64,000 nt of DNA from contig JAYXKI010000001.1 of assembly GCA_037892935.1 (NCBI GenBank), positions 1,674,001 to 1,738,000 on the forward strand, given 5' to 3'. The notes under the pieces were generated by a model. It saw nothing but the letters and a program-made list of their open reading frames with translations. It ran no database searches and was not told the origin of the DNA. The stretch is from Phlebopus portentosus. Its lineage: Eukaryota; Basidiomycota; Agaricomycetes; Boletales; Boletinellaceae. Positions within the stretch are counted from its first letter, which is position 1. Each line of letters opens with the position of its first letter. Positions 39,692-49,479 of the stretch are shown here, in pieces. Both the position numbers and the translations under genes were made by a program.

Positions 39692-42600
39692 ATGAGAGGG
39701 GCTATTCAGCTTCTCCTCTTCTTCGCTCTTATTTCACATACTTACGCCCTCTTCACCCCCAAGCTCTACGGCAGACAACATAGACCAGCACTCTTAGTAA
39801 ATGAAAATCATCACCATCCCGGACGCTTAAAGAGGCACGAAGGTCACGATCCACAACCGTCTGCCGGATCATCTCATTCCGCAGATCACGAGCATGACCA
39901 TCCCAGACGATCAGTAAGTCAAGGCATTAGCAAGCGAGGTTTCCCTCACTGTGAACGCTCTCTCGATAAGAGATGTAATCAGGCCAAGCCACCCGATGAG
40001 TCCTTCATTCCGATTTATAACGATGGGAACGAAACTCCGGATGCAACGCAGAGCAGTAGCTACGGATATCCGACAACGCTTGGACAAGGCGCCTCTGACG
40101 GAAATCGCTTTACTTCGGGTACAAACTATGGTGGCTATGGCCCATCAGCAACTGGAAGCTACCAATCCTCTGGAGGTTCCTACGGGTCTGGTTCTGAATC
40201 TTCGTCCGACTCGAGCAACTCATCCGCTAACGGAGGCTTTGGAGCCTCTGGTTGGGGTGACGAGGATGGTAATAATGGATTTGGTGTCTCTGCTACTGGC
40301 AGCTATGATCATTCAGACTCTCACAACTACGCCTCATCCGGCGCCTCAGATGCTTGGGACTCCTCTTCCGCAGGGGGATCGTGGAACTATGGTTCGCATG
40401 GCAATGGCGACTCGAGTCGATACGACTCCTTCCTGACGGGCTCTTCTGATGGATCTTACGGCTCTGATTCATCTCTCGCTGGTGGAGACGCCGGAGGAAC
40501 TGGAACCGGGTCGAGCGGCGCAACTCAAATCGGAGATTCTGGCTACTCTGGCTCAGGAGGGGCATCTGGCACCGGGGCCGGAGGATACGGTTCTGGTGGC
40601 GCAAGCAGCACCGAAGGCTTTGATTCAGCTACGAACCCGGGTGGCCCCGAGTCCGGATTTGGAACAGCTACAGGAGGCACAGATGACTTCGGATCCCCGT
40701 CAAGCACTGGAGGCTTCGGTTCAGGTTCCGGTTCTGGCACTGGTGCCAACGGATTCGGATCTGGCAGCGGAACGGCAACCAACACCGAAGACTCTGGTGC
40801 GGGAGGCTTTGGTTCTAGCTCAGGCTCTGGCACGGGTGGATCTGACTCTGGCTTTGGCTCTGCTACAGACAGTACCGATGACTTTGGATCGCCGACAAGT
40901 ACAAGCACAGGAGGACTCGGTTCTGGTGACAGCAATTCTGGCTTTGGCTCTTCTACAGGTGGTACAGGAGGCTTTGGCTCGGGCTCTAACTCTGGTACTA
41001 GTACTGCTGGAAACGGATTTGGATCCGGAAGTGGAACGGCGACCAACACCGGAGACTCTGCCGGAGCAACAGGTACTGGTGATTCTGGCTCCGACTCTGG
41101 ATTCGGTTCTGCTACAGGTGGTGCGGGAGGCTTTGGTTCTGGCTCAGGATCTGGCACGGGTGGATCCGACTCGGGCTTTGGCTCTGCTACAGGCGGTACC
41201 GATGACTTCGGATCAGCGACAAGCACAGGAGGTTTCGATTCTGGTGCTAGCGGTTCTGGTGGAACGGCAATTGATACTGGAGACTCTGCCGCAACCACGG
41301 GAATAGGCGGATCTGATTCTGGCTTCGGCAGTGCGACAGGCGGTACAGATGAGTTTGGCTCAACAAGTACTGGGGGGTTTGGTTCTGGCTCGGCCTCTGG
41401 TACCGGTGCCAATGGATCTGGAAGCGATAGCGTCATGGCTACTGATACTGGCGGATCCGATTCAGGATTCGGTAGTGCGACAGGTGGTACAGATGACTTC
41501 GGTTCCTCAACAAGCACTGGAGGCTTCGGCTCAGGTTCAGGCTCCGGTACTGGTGCTAACAGATCTGGCAGTGATAGCAGCGGGGCCACCGACACTGGCG
41601 GATCTGATTCAGGCTTCGGCTCTGCCACGGGTGGAACAGGAGGGTTCGACTCCCCATCCAGCACTGGGGGCTTTGGTTCAGGTTCGGCTTCGGGCACTGG
41701 AGCCAATGGGTCTGGGAATGGCGATGGTACGGCAACCAATACTGACTCTGGCGACTCCGCTGCGTCTACTGGAACAGATGGATCTGCGTCAAGCGTCAGC
41801 GGATCAGGGCCGACGGACTCCGGCTTCATCACGTTGCCTACAGTGTCCTCCTCAGATTCCGAGTCCTCGGCATCTGACACTGGCTCAGGTAGTGGGTCTG
41901 GAGGCTCCCAGACAGACTCTGCATCTGGTAATGGTAATGGTTCAGGCGGTACATCCGACTCGAGTCCGACGGATACATCTGGCACTTCGGGCGGTGGGTC
42001 AACCACGTCACAACCGACAGGTGCTTCGGCTACCGATACCTCTAATGCGGTACCAACAGGCTCGGCATCGGATACTGATTCCGCCAGCGATTCCAGCCGG
42101 TCAGACACAGATTCTGGGTCGGGTTCTACGGATTCGGCCACGTCCTCCCCGTCAGGTAGTGCTACAGAATCATCTGGCGGCTCGCCAACGGACACTGCAG
42201 GTGGTACAGGCTCGCTCTCTGACTCGAGCGGTCCTTCGTCAACATCAGGCTTCGGCGCTGCTTCACCAACTGGCGGTTTCGATTCATCTTCGAATTCAAG
42301 CAGCAGCTCGAACAGTAGCTCGGGCTCATGGGATTCATCCGGCGAGTCGAGCGACCAATACAACAACAGTACAGGAAATTCCGACGGCGATGGTGGATAT
42401 AATTGGAGCTCCAATTACGGAGGAAGCCACAGCTCGAGCAGCAGCTCGGGAAGCTACAGTTCGTCCGCATCGTCAGGAAGCAGCGCAACTAGCGCCACTT
42501 TCAGCTGGATCTGGCCTGGATCGGGTACCGTCTACGGTTCTGGAGGCGCTTCTGGTTCTGATGAGCCAACAGCAACGGTGCTCGGGAGCGCCCCGGTGAA

Positions 42601-43661
42601 CTCGACAGCCTCTTCCAGTACATCGAGCATCCCATCTATTGGTGGAAGTGATGTCGATTGCGAGCCTGAAGAGACGGGATCTAGTTCGGGTGGAGCACCA
42701 ACTGATTCTGGCTTCGGCGCAAGCTCAACTGGTGGTCCTTCCAGCACCGGAACGGGAGCAGGTAATGGGACTGTGGGCGCTTCTTCCACCGGCGCTGGAA
42801 CAGACGGCGGCTTCGGCTCTGCCACTGATTCTCTGAGCGACAGCGGATTTGGGTCAGGGACTGGAAGCGGTACCGGCACACTAAGTTCCACAGGAGAAGC
42901 TGGTTCTGGCTGGTTCTGGTTCTGGTTCTGGTTCCGGTACAGACGGTGGTTTCGGTGCATCGTCAACAGGAGCACAGACCGGCTCGGGCTCCGACACTGG
43001 ATCTACTGGCTCATCTAGCACAGGGGGCGGCGCAGGCAGTACGGGCGCGGGCACGGGCGCAAGCAGCACAGGTACCGGTGCGACGGAAACCGGCGCAGGT
43101 ACTGGTACCGGAAGCACATCCTTCGGTTCACCTACCACTACCGGCGGCGCAGGAGGCTCCGGAACTGCCAGTTCATCCTCCGGCGCAACCACCTCATCGG
43201 CGGGTACTGGCGGCGGAAGTGGATCGGGCTCCTACCTGTCTGGCACACAACACGGTGAAGGCACGTACTACGAACCCGGATTGGGCTCCTGCGGATGGAC
43301 CAACACTAAGGACGAGATGATCGCTGCCATCTCCTGGCAGGTATACGATAACTACCCAGGCGCGGTAGCTGGAAACCCGAACAACAACCCGATTTGCGGG
43401 CAGTATGTTACTGCGGAACGTAAGTTCAAATTCTAATTTCTCTTCCCTTAAATGATAAGAGTTGCTGATTATTGAATATGTTCTCCATCATACACAGGCG
43501 ATGGCAAGTCCGTAACAGTTAAGATCGTGGACCGCTGTGCCGGGTGTAACGGAGCGACCGACCTCGACTTCTCAGAGACCGCATTCACGAAATTGGGTGA
43601 TGTCAGCGAAGGACGATTCTCAATTACATGGCAGTGGGCACAAGGCGATCAACAACAGTAG
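39692..43661 (+). CDS. Very large secreted Gly/Ser-repeat protein with C-terminal DPBB domain
   Basis: Exons 39692-42902, 42943-43419 and 43498-43661 give about 1,283 aa. Parts in order: signal peptide (MRGAIQLLLFFALISHTYA), a pro-region with His clusters and three Lys-Arg sites (GRLKRH, ISKRG, LDKRC), about 1,000 residues of Gly/Ser/Thr/Asp repeats such as GSDSGFGSATGGTDDFGS, and a C-terminal DPBB domain (GTYYEPGLGSCGWTNTKDEM, NPICGQYVTAE, KSVTVKIVDRCAGCNGATDL, GRFSITWQW). The domain matches the neighbour on the other strand and shares one intron position in the same phase, two codons before GKS. The first intron (42903-42942) is only 40 nt and lies inside a GGTTCT repeat; without it the frame ends at 43018. 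Likely cell-wall or surface associated. No GPI signal is seen. Confidence 0.82.
40440..42900. repeat. Coding tandem-repeat tract (Gly/Ser/Thr)
   Basis: Degenerate repeats with a core like GGSDSGFGSATGGTDDFGS followed by STGGFGSGSGSGTGANGSG recur at least six times between about 40650 and 41700, then decay into Ser/Gly/Thr-rich sequence. Repeat units are similar at DNA level, so long open frames also appear on other frames and on the opposite strand; these are artefacts of the composition. Confidence 0.85.
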
Positions 43662-44190
43662 ACGCAGGGCGATCAAAATGAAGTGATGAGGCAGGTTTTT
43701 CTCTCTTTTCAAAGCTGTTGCTTTCGTCGGTTCGGAAAATAGTCCCCCTAATTTATCTTGTAGCAGTCATTACATATTTCCATCTTCACCGACACCTTCA
43801 AATTATTTGTCCTGTACTTTCCATAGACATCATTGTATATAAGACTTGCTCAATATATTCTTTATCTTTTTTCTAAGACCAGGTATGCATACTGATAGAA
43901 TTCAAAATCAGGGATGCTTCTTTATTCATAGACCCTTAGGCAAAGACATCATGTAGTGAGTGATACAAGAAACGATTTTGTAAATGTGTTTGAAAATGTC
44001 CTGACGGGTATGCATGAAATGAGAAAAAAAGATAGGAAAATCAATGACACATGAAATAAATATTGACTTGAAGGACATTTCATAAACGGTCGGGGAACCA
44101 AGCTGAATGACCCAGAAAGGATACAAAGGAGTATATAGATGGTGAACCAAGCTGGCTGAAAGAAAGCCCAGAAAATGCAGAAAATGAATG
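43662..44190. other. Intergenic, 529 bp, between convergent genes
   Basis: AT-rich 3' flanks of the large DPBB gene and of the membrane protein gene. No gene seen. Confidence 0.5.
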
Positions 44191-45817
44191 TTATCGGGGT
44201 AGAATGTGGAAATTGGAGCGGTATTTAACCTTTTCGATAATCCGAAATAGGCTTATGAAGAGATTCGTGCAGTACATGACCAGGCCCATGAAAACAAGGC
44301 AGATAAGGGCAACTTGGCTGTCGCATATATAATCGCCTGGCTGTCCTTCGCCTCGGCCAAGATTGGGATAACCGTCAGGCATCGTCCGAGGGATCTCGTT
44401 GTACCATGACGTAGCGCTTTCAGGTACGCAGTTGAGAACGGAGGTGAAGAAGTTGTCGAAACAGAGTGAAAGAGCCGCGGACCACATACAGATGAAGAAA
44501 GTTTCGGAAAGAGTGTGGAAGAGTTTGCCTGAAGTTCGCCAAAGCCCAAGAGGTCGACCAAAATATTCGAGCTAAGTGCATGACATGAGATATGCATGAG
44601 TCATGGTCGGTCCGGAATGTGATGAGGAGCATATACTTACGTATATCGCCGAAAGGACATGTACAAGTGTGGGCGGCGCGAATATGATTACAAGAGTCCT
44701 GCAAGTAAAGCGTAAGCGAATTACGGTCATGACTAGACTAACCAACCAGAGACATACGGAGAGGCTCCAACAGCACCCATTACGCCGTAATGTTTTTCTG
44801 TCTGCCGGATCTTTATGGCCACGGCGAGAGCGGCGGTGGTTAGAGTAATGTTGATAACGCGAAACAGCTATTAGTAGTTGGGAAGATGCGGTCAGAAATA
44901 GAAGTAGATGCACGGCGTAAAGGACGCAAGCAACGTACTAATGGTACATAGGTATTAGAAAGAATAAACATCCGTAATCTCTTTCGTCGGCGATACCACT
45001 TGGATCTCTTTCGGCCGTCTGGGGGGTCATCTGCACCGTTTGCATTGACAAATGAATCTTGGCGAGATGGGAGATTGCTCCCGTGGCTACCCGAGTCGTC
45101 GAGGGACCGACGGGCCCTCTCAGACCAAGGCGTATCCCAACCTGGCGTACGATTCTGTGAGATGGTGATCGCGGCCGGGGTGGTTGGAAGCGGGATATGG
45201 AAGCCCCAGCTGCGACGATGATACGCTTCGCCTTCGTCATCGCTTGGGGAGTCTGGCAAGTTGTGCTGGTCTCCACCTTCTGCGTGTTTTGACTGCCTTA
45301 TGCGCTGCCCCGGAAGCCAAGTGGACAAGGCACGTTCCCTGATAGGCGGCTTATCGCGCTTTTCACTCTGGCCCTCAGATTTTGAATGCGAGTGCAAGGA
45401 GGTCCAGTTACGTTTCTCGCTGGATGTGGAGGCCTGTGGCGGGCCCTGGCCGCGACGCTTTGGGGTGAACACCCACCAGAGTGGCTCGTCCTTCCTTCCA
45501 TACGGGTTCTGAATAGTCTGATTGGAGGTCGATGCGCTATCGCTGAAGGCCGATTGTGACGGACGGGGATTGGGAATGTTCAAGGGAATGTTGGATGTAG
45601 GCTGCGACGATTCAATAGGCGAAGGCGGTTCATCGCTCGCCCATGCTACAGTAACAGTTTGAGATAGATATAGACCGAGAATCAAAGAAATATACATACG
45701 AGGAGCAGTGATTATTTTCCTGAGCGTGGAGGGGGGAGCGTTATGACTCCTCAGTGATTTTGTGAACGAGGAGACAGAAGGACTAGCGGCACGCAGGTCA
45801 GATGCATGCGTGCTCAT
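44191..45817 (-). CDS. Fungal integral membrane protein of unknown function (about four spans)
   Basis: Exons (forward) 45700-45817, 44939-45645, 44758-44867, 44641-44698 and 44191-44571 give about 457 aa. The N-terminal 280 residues are polar, Ser/Arg-rich and likely disordered (for example NPYGRKDEPLWWVFTPKRRG and KRSKWYRRRKRLRMFILSN). Four hydrophobic segments follow: LFRVINITLTTAALAVAI, LVIIFAPPTLVHVLSAIY, FFICMWSAALSLCFDNFFTS and VALICLVFMGLVMYCTNLFI. Between them lie conserved-looking EYFGRPLGLWRTSGKL and a Cys-containing loop. I recognise it only as a fungal 'integral membrane protein' type and assign no role. The first intron (54 nt) is in frame and encodes plausible hydrophobic residues if retained, so the N-terminus is the uncertain part. 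Confidence 0.75.
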
Positions 45818-46032
45818 TCCTGATGGCGATGCCAGCGTCGGGCTACGCGGCTGCGACGACGCACGCGGGAGGGGAAGGATGTGAGGAGGAGAGGGGGCGA
45901 GGAAGGAGAAGGATGAGGAGTAAGGGAGAGAGATATAGTAAAATAATAAATAATAAAATAATAAAAAGGTGACGCGCGCAACGAATCGATGGTCTTGGTC
46001 TTGGCTGGTCACATCTTAAACTAAACTTCATC
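45818..46032. promoter_or_regulatory. Bidirectional upstream region, membrane protein / PSME3IP1-like
   Basis: 215 bp between divergent start codons. One side is purine-rich, the other holds an AT-rich stretch with AATAATAAAATAATAAAA near 45945-45966. If transcription starts within it, the two promoters overlap. Confidence 0.45.
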
Positions 46033-47036
46033 ATGGACGACGACGACGCTCTTCCCTCGGTCACCGCAGGCCCGGGCTCAGTCGGCTCGCGCTTCGTGTC
46101 CCAGGACGACATCGACTCTGCAAAGGCAAGACGAGACGAACAGTGGAAAGCAGCTTATGCCAGGTCAGCATTTCGATTCGATTCCGTGTTAGTCTCCGCG
46201 CGCAGCACTGGTACTTCGCTCACTTCATAGCTTTCTTTAATATTAGACTCGGCCAAGAGCCTCCTCCACGGCCTGTAGAAGACGTGTATGATGGTAGGAG
46301 CTTGGCAGAGGTACGCCTTTTTCCTCCGCAGTCTCGACACAGACACAGACACACTGACACCGCATCGCATTATCAGAAACTCGCAGCCAATAAAATCGCA
46401 AAACAAGAAGAATGGGAAGAGAAAAACAGATTAGGTACTGTATACACACTATAATATTGCTTGGACAGACACTTGCTCATCCATGAAGGATGTACATGTC
46501 CATAATACCTTTTAGCAAATCAATTCCGCGCACTCGAAGAAGACGAGGTCCTCTTCCTGGACACCATCCGCGCCGAGGAAGAGAAAAAGGAGCTAAAGCG
46601 GAAACGCGACGACGCCGAAGAGGTGAAAGACTTCATGGAGTCAGTTCTACTCTCTTAAATCCATGGGTTGCGCATCTAATCTCGTCCTTGCAGAGCTGTA
46701 GCTGCGCGGAATGCACTTCCAGATAAGCCGCCTACATCCACCTCTCCAACCACCACCAAACCAAAGACGATCAACCCACCAATTGTATCGAAAAAGCCAG
46801 CAAAAGCGAAGAACGCTTTGAAAGGCGTCGTCGTAAAGAAGAAATCATCCAAGCCTGCAGGAAACGGTACTGCTACTGCTACTGCTACTGCTACTGCTAC
46901 TGCGGATTTTACCAACAGAAAAGCAGTGCCAAAAGATGGGAAGGAGGCGGCGCATGATTCGCAGGACGAGCGACAACCAGAACGTAATGATGAGTCTAAG
47001 AAGCAGCGATTATCTGCACCGTCGTCGTCTGATTGA
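46033..47036 (+). CDS. PSME3IP1/NIP30 (FAM192A) N-terminal domain protein
   Basis: Exons 46033-46163, 46247-46310, 46377-46434, 46516-46639 and 46694-47036 give 239 aa. The N-terminal half matches the NIP30 domain: GSRFVSQDDIDSAKARRDEQ, LGQEPPPRPVEDVYDGRSLA, EEWEEKNRLANQFRALEEDE and VLFLDTIRAEEE. The C-terminal half is Lys/Pro/Ala-rich with nuclear-signal-like KAKNALKGVVVKKK and a short Thr-Ala repeat encoded by a hexanucleotide array. In animals the homologue binds the nuclear proteasome activator PA28-gamma. Whether the fungal protein has that partner is unknown. Its stop codon is 98 bp from that of the convergent ESS2 gene. Confidence 0.85.
46868..46903. repeat. TACTGC x6 coding hexanucleotide array
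   Basis: Six perfect TACTGC units within the PSME3IP1-like coding region encode alternating Ala and Thr. Unit length of six keeps the frame, so copy number can vary without breaking the gene. Confidence 0.9.
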
Positions 47037-47134
47037 GATTACAATGCTATCATGTGTGTTCAATATGCTATGTTATGTGTATACAATATCAAGTCCGTTT
47101 CCTACATCTACTCTCCACAACGCAAACAGTGCAG

Positions 47135-48881
47135 TCATCTCTTCCTCGTCAATGCAGGACTCGGCGTCCACCTCACATCTTTCAACTCCTTTTCTTTTGC
47201 CTTCCCAGCATGATTTCTCTCCCACCCAGCAGTCTTTCCCATCGCCTCCGCACGTCGCGTGGCAGCTGCGCCCATCGTCGTCCTATCCAGCAACCGTCGT
47301 GCGGCAGGCGTAAGCGAGCCAGCCGCATCCGCCTTCCGTGGCGTCCAATTCGGCGGCGGCATCAACCCCGAGTCTCCCCCATTGCTACTTCGCGTGCCGG
47401 TCGGTGTGCGAAACCCAAGACCTGTACTCGCACCGCCGGCCCCGCCCATTAAAGCAGCCTTTGCGCGTAGACTCTTCACTGCCTTATTTGATAGCTTATG
47501 TCCGATCTCTTCTCGTGAGGTAGGTGCTGGGATGTGGAATGGCGTGCTGGACGGAGGCAGTTTTGAATCTGCTGGATCTTCGGAGGAGAGTATGCGTGGT
47601 GTTGAGTTTAGAGTCCCCCATGTCATGAGTTGTTTTACAGCTTGCGGGCCTAGCTCTGAGGGCGTTGGTGAGGGGACAGATGGGACGAGTGAGAATCCGT
47701 TGTCAGTCGGAGACCGTGGTCGATCTGCTCATACAAGAAATTAGAAAGAATGTTACAGTTGAGTACGACGAACTGATACGCACATGGTGTTCCGGCTATA
47801 GCAGCATCGATCCGACTCCTTGTCGGGCTAGGTGGCTCCGACATGCCTGATGAATGTTCATTTTGCTCTGGTAATCGAGTGCTTGCATGAACGATTGCCT
47901 TTGGCTCCCCTCGAGTCGGCGCTGGGGCAGCCTTCACAACAGCGTGGGGGGACACATCTGCGTCTGGCGTGAACATGAATGCATTCCGGGCCTAAACTCA
48001 TTTTAAATTTCAAGGTTCTGAAGAGTGTTGCTGAAAGTGAATACCTTGAATTTCCATCCGTCCACTCCTGCAGGTCGCGTATCTTTCTTCGGAGCCATGA
48101 CATCTACCTGTTTCCCATCCTTGTCCGTCGAAACCTGAGGGACAATCGCAACCTCCTTCCCTTCACCTCCCTTCTCCGGGTCATTCTCTTGATCTTTCTC
48201 CTCATTCTTCGATTCGTCGCCCTCTTCCTTCGGAGCATCCTCAATCAGTCCAGCGTTCGGTTTCGGCGGCTCAATAACCAGCCTCTCCTTCACTCCCGGG
48301 ACAGACCCCTGCTCGATCATTAACATCCTCTCCCTCCCTTCAACCATCCTCTCCCGCTGCATCTCCACCCTCTTCTGCGCATCCCACGCCCACCCATATA
48401 CCTCCTCCCTCCTCTTATTCTCATCCTCGAGAATTTGAATGAAACTCGAGTTGTCCTCCGATGTGTACTTAGCCTGGAACGCGTCGAGGGACATATTGGC
48501 GTCGAATCGAGCCCGTTTTTGCGGACGCGAGGAATCGAAAGATTCGGCGGCGTGTAAGGGGGTGTCGGAGGGCTCCGCTGCCCAAGGAGTTTGTGAAGGA
48601 GTCTGCTGAGGTTGGTACCGCCTTGCCGTGGAAGGCGCAGGCGTCGCCGAGAGGTCCTGCAATTGCCTCACAGACGCATTGATTAGCTGCGGGTCCTCCG
48701 ACCGCAGCGCGTCGAGGTAGTTATTTGTAGCATCTAGATGCACCAACGAAGGAAAGAAATCCCGTCTTATGATGCGAGAGAGCGCTTCGGTGTATTCGTC
48801 CTCTTCAAGGACTACTTGGCGGTCTAGAGATCGTGGTGGCGGAGAGTCGTGTCTTGGAGTTTGTTCCATGATGGTTTGCAT
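47135..48881 (-). CDS. ESS2: Splicing factor ESS2 (DGCR14/Bis1 family)
   Basis: Exons (forward) 48045-48881, 47784-47991 and 47135-47724 give about 544 aa. Family features: VVLEEDEYTEALSRIIRRDF, FFPSLVHLDATNNYLDAL, SLDAFQAKYTSEDNSSF, YGWAWDAQKRVEMQRERM, ARNAFMFTPDADV, then LMTWGTLNSTPRIL, STPFHIPAPTSREEIGHKLS, and near the end LTPAARRLLDRTTMG with the terminal WTPSPALTRKR. ESS2 is a nuclear protein that associates with activated spliceosomes. Middle parts are acidic and charged. The first Met could be at 48881 or 48869; the second gives the more usual MEQTPRHDSP start. Confidence 0.92.
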
Positions 48882-49479
48882 ATAAGTTTGGCAGTCTGAA
48901 GCTGGTCAAGTTGTATAGTCTCTAGAGTACAATGCTCATGGTCAAGAGTCAAGTTGGTAGATCTACCACATTCGAAAAGGGGTTGTGTCGATCATTTTCA
49001 TCGGACGTCACAGAAATAAATGGTCATAAATCATCATAATTATCAGACTCTCCGCATAGGAGAAGAGGTAGCGATACATGGATTAAAATCTTGGGATCAT
49101 ACCCTAACGCAAAAACTACCGATGAAGCAGGAAAATGTTGTTAAAAACGGCTGGAATCGGAGGGAGCGTGGATAATACTAATAACAGTGCATCAACGAGG
49201 GTGTGTGGTCTTTGGATTGTGACTGTTGAACAGGTGAAAGCTGTAAAGCGCACCGGGAACTACAGTAACGGAAATATAGGGAAAGTAAGGAAGATACGAG
49301 AAAGAACTAAAAGAGGATAAAGATGTAAGAGGGAAAAAAGGATATAAGAACCCGTAGTGAAAAATAACGTTAGGCGACGACAAAGCATAGTGAGAGGAAG
49401 TGACTATCCATAATATATTGACCATAGCGGGGACGACGAGAGACAGTTCCATAAGTCCACTTCGGCGGACTTTCCCCAT
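48882..49479. other. Intergenic, 598 bp
   Basis: Upstream of ESS2 and downstream of NudE (both minus strand). AT-rich with short non-coding frames only. Confidence 0.5.

Noticed and set aside
39375..39695. Small cysteine-containing frames upstream of the large DPBB gene
   Set aside because: No signal peptide, overlapping in all three frames and no family-like pattern; treated as upstream sequence.
40543..42414. 623-codon open frame on the minus strand opposite the large DPBB gene, and long plus-strand frames at 40449-41306 and 41331-42599
   Set aside because: They are Pro/Glu-, Leu/Ala- or Gln-rich shadows produced by the Gly/Ser repeat composition. The sense frame has a signal peptide and a conserved domain.
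49135..49479. Short frames between NudE and ESS2
   Set aside because: AT-rich, low complexity (SLSSFSSFSYLPYFPYIS type), no supporting signals.
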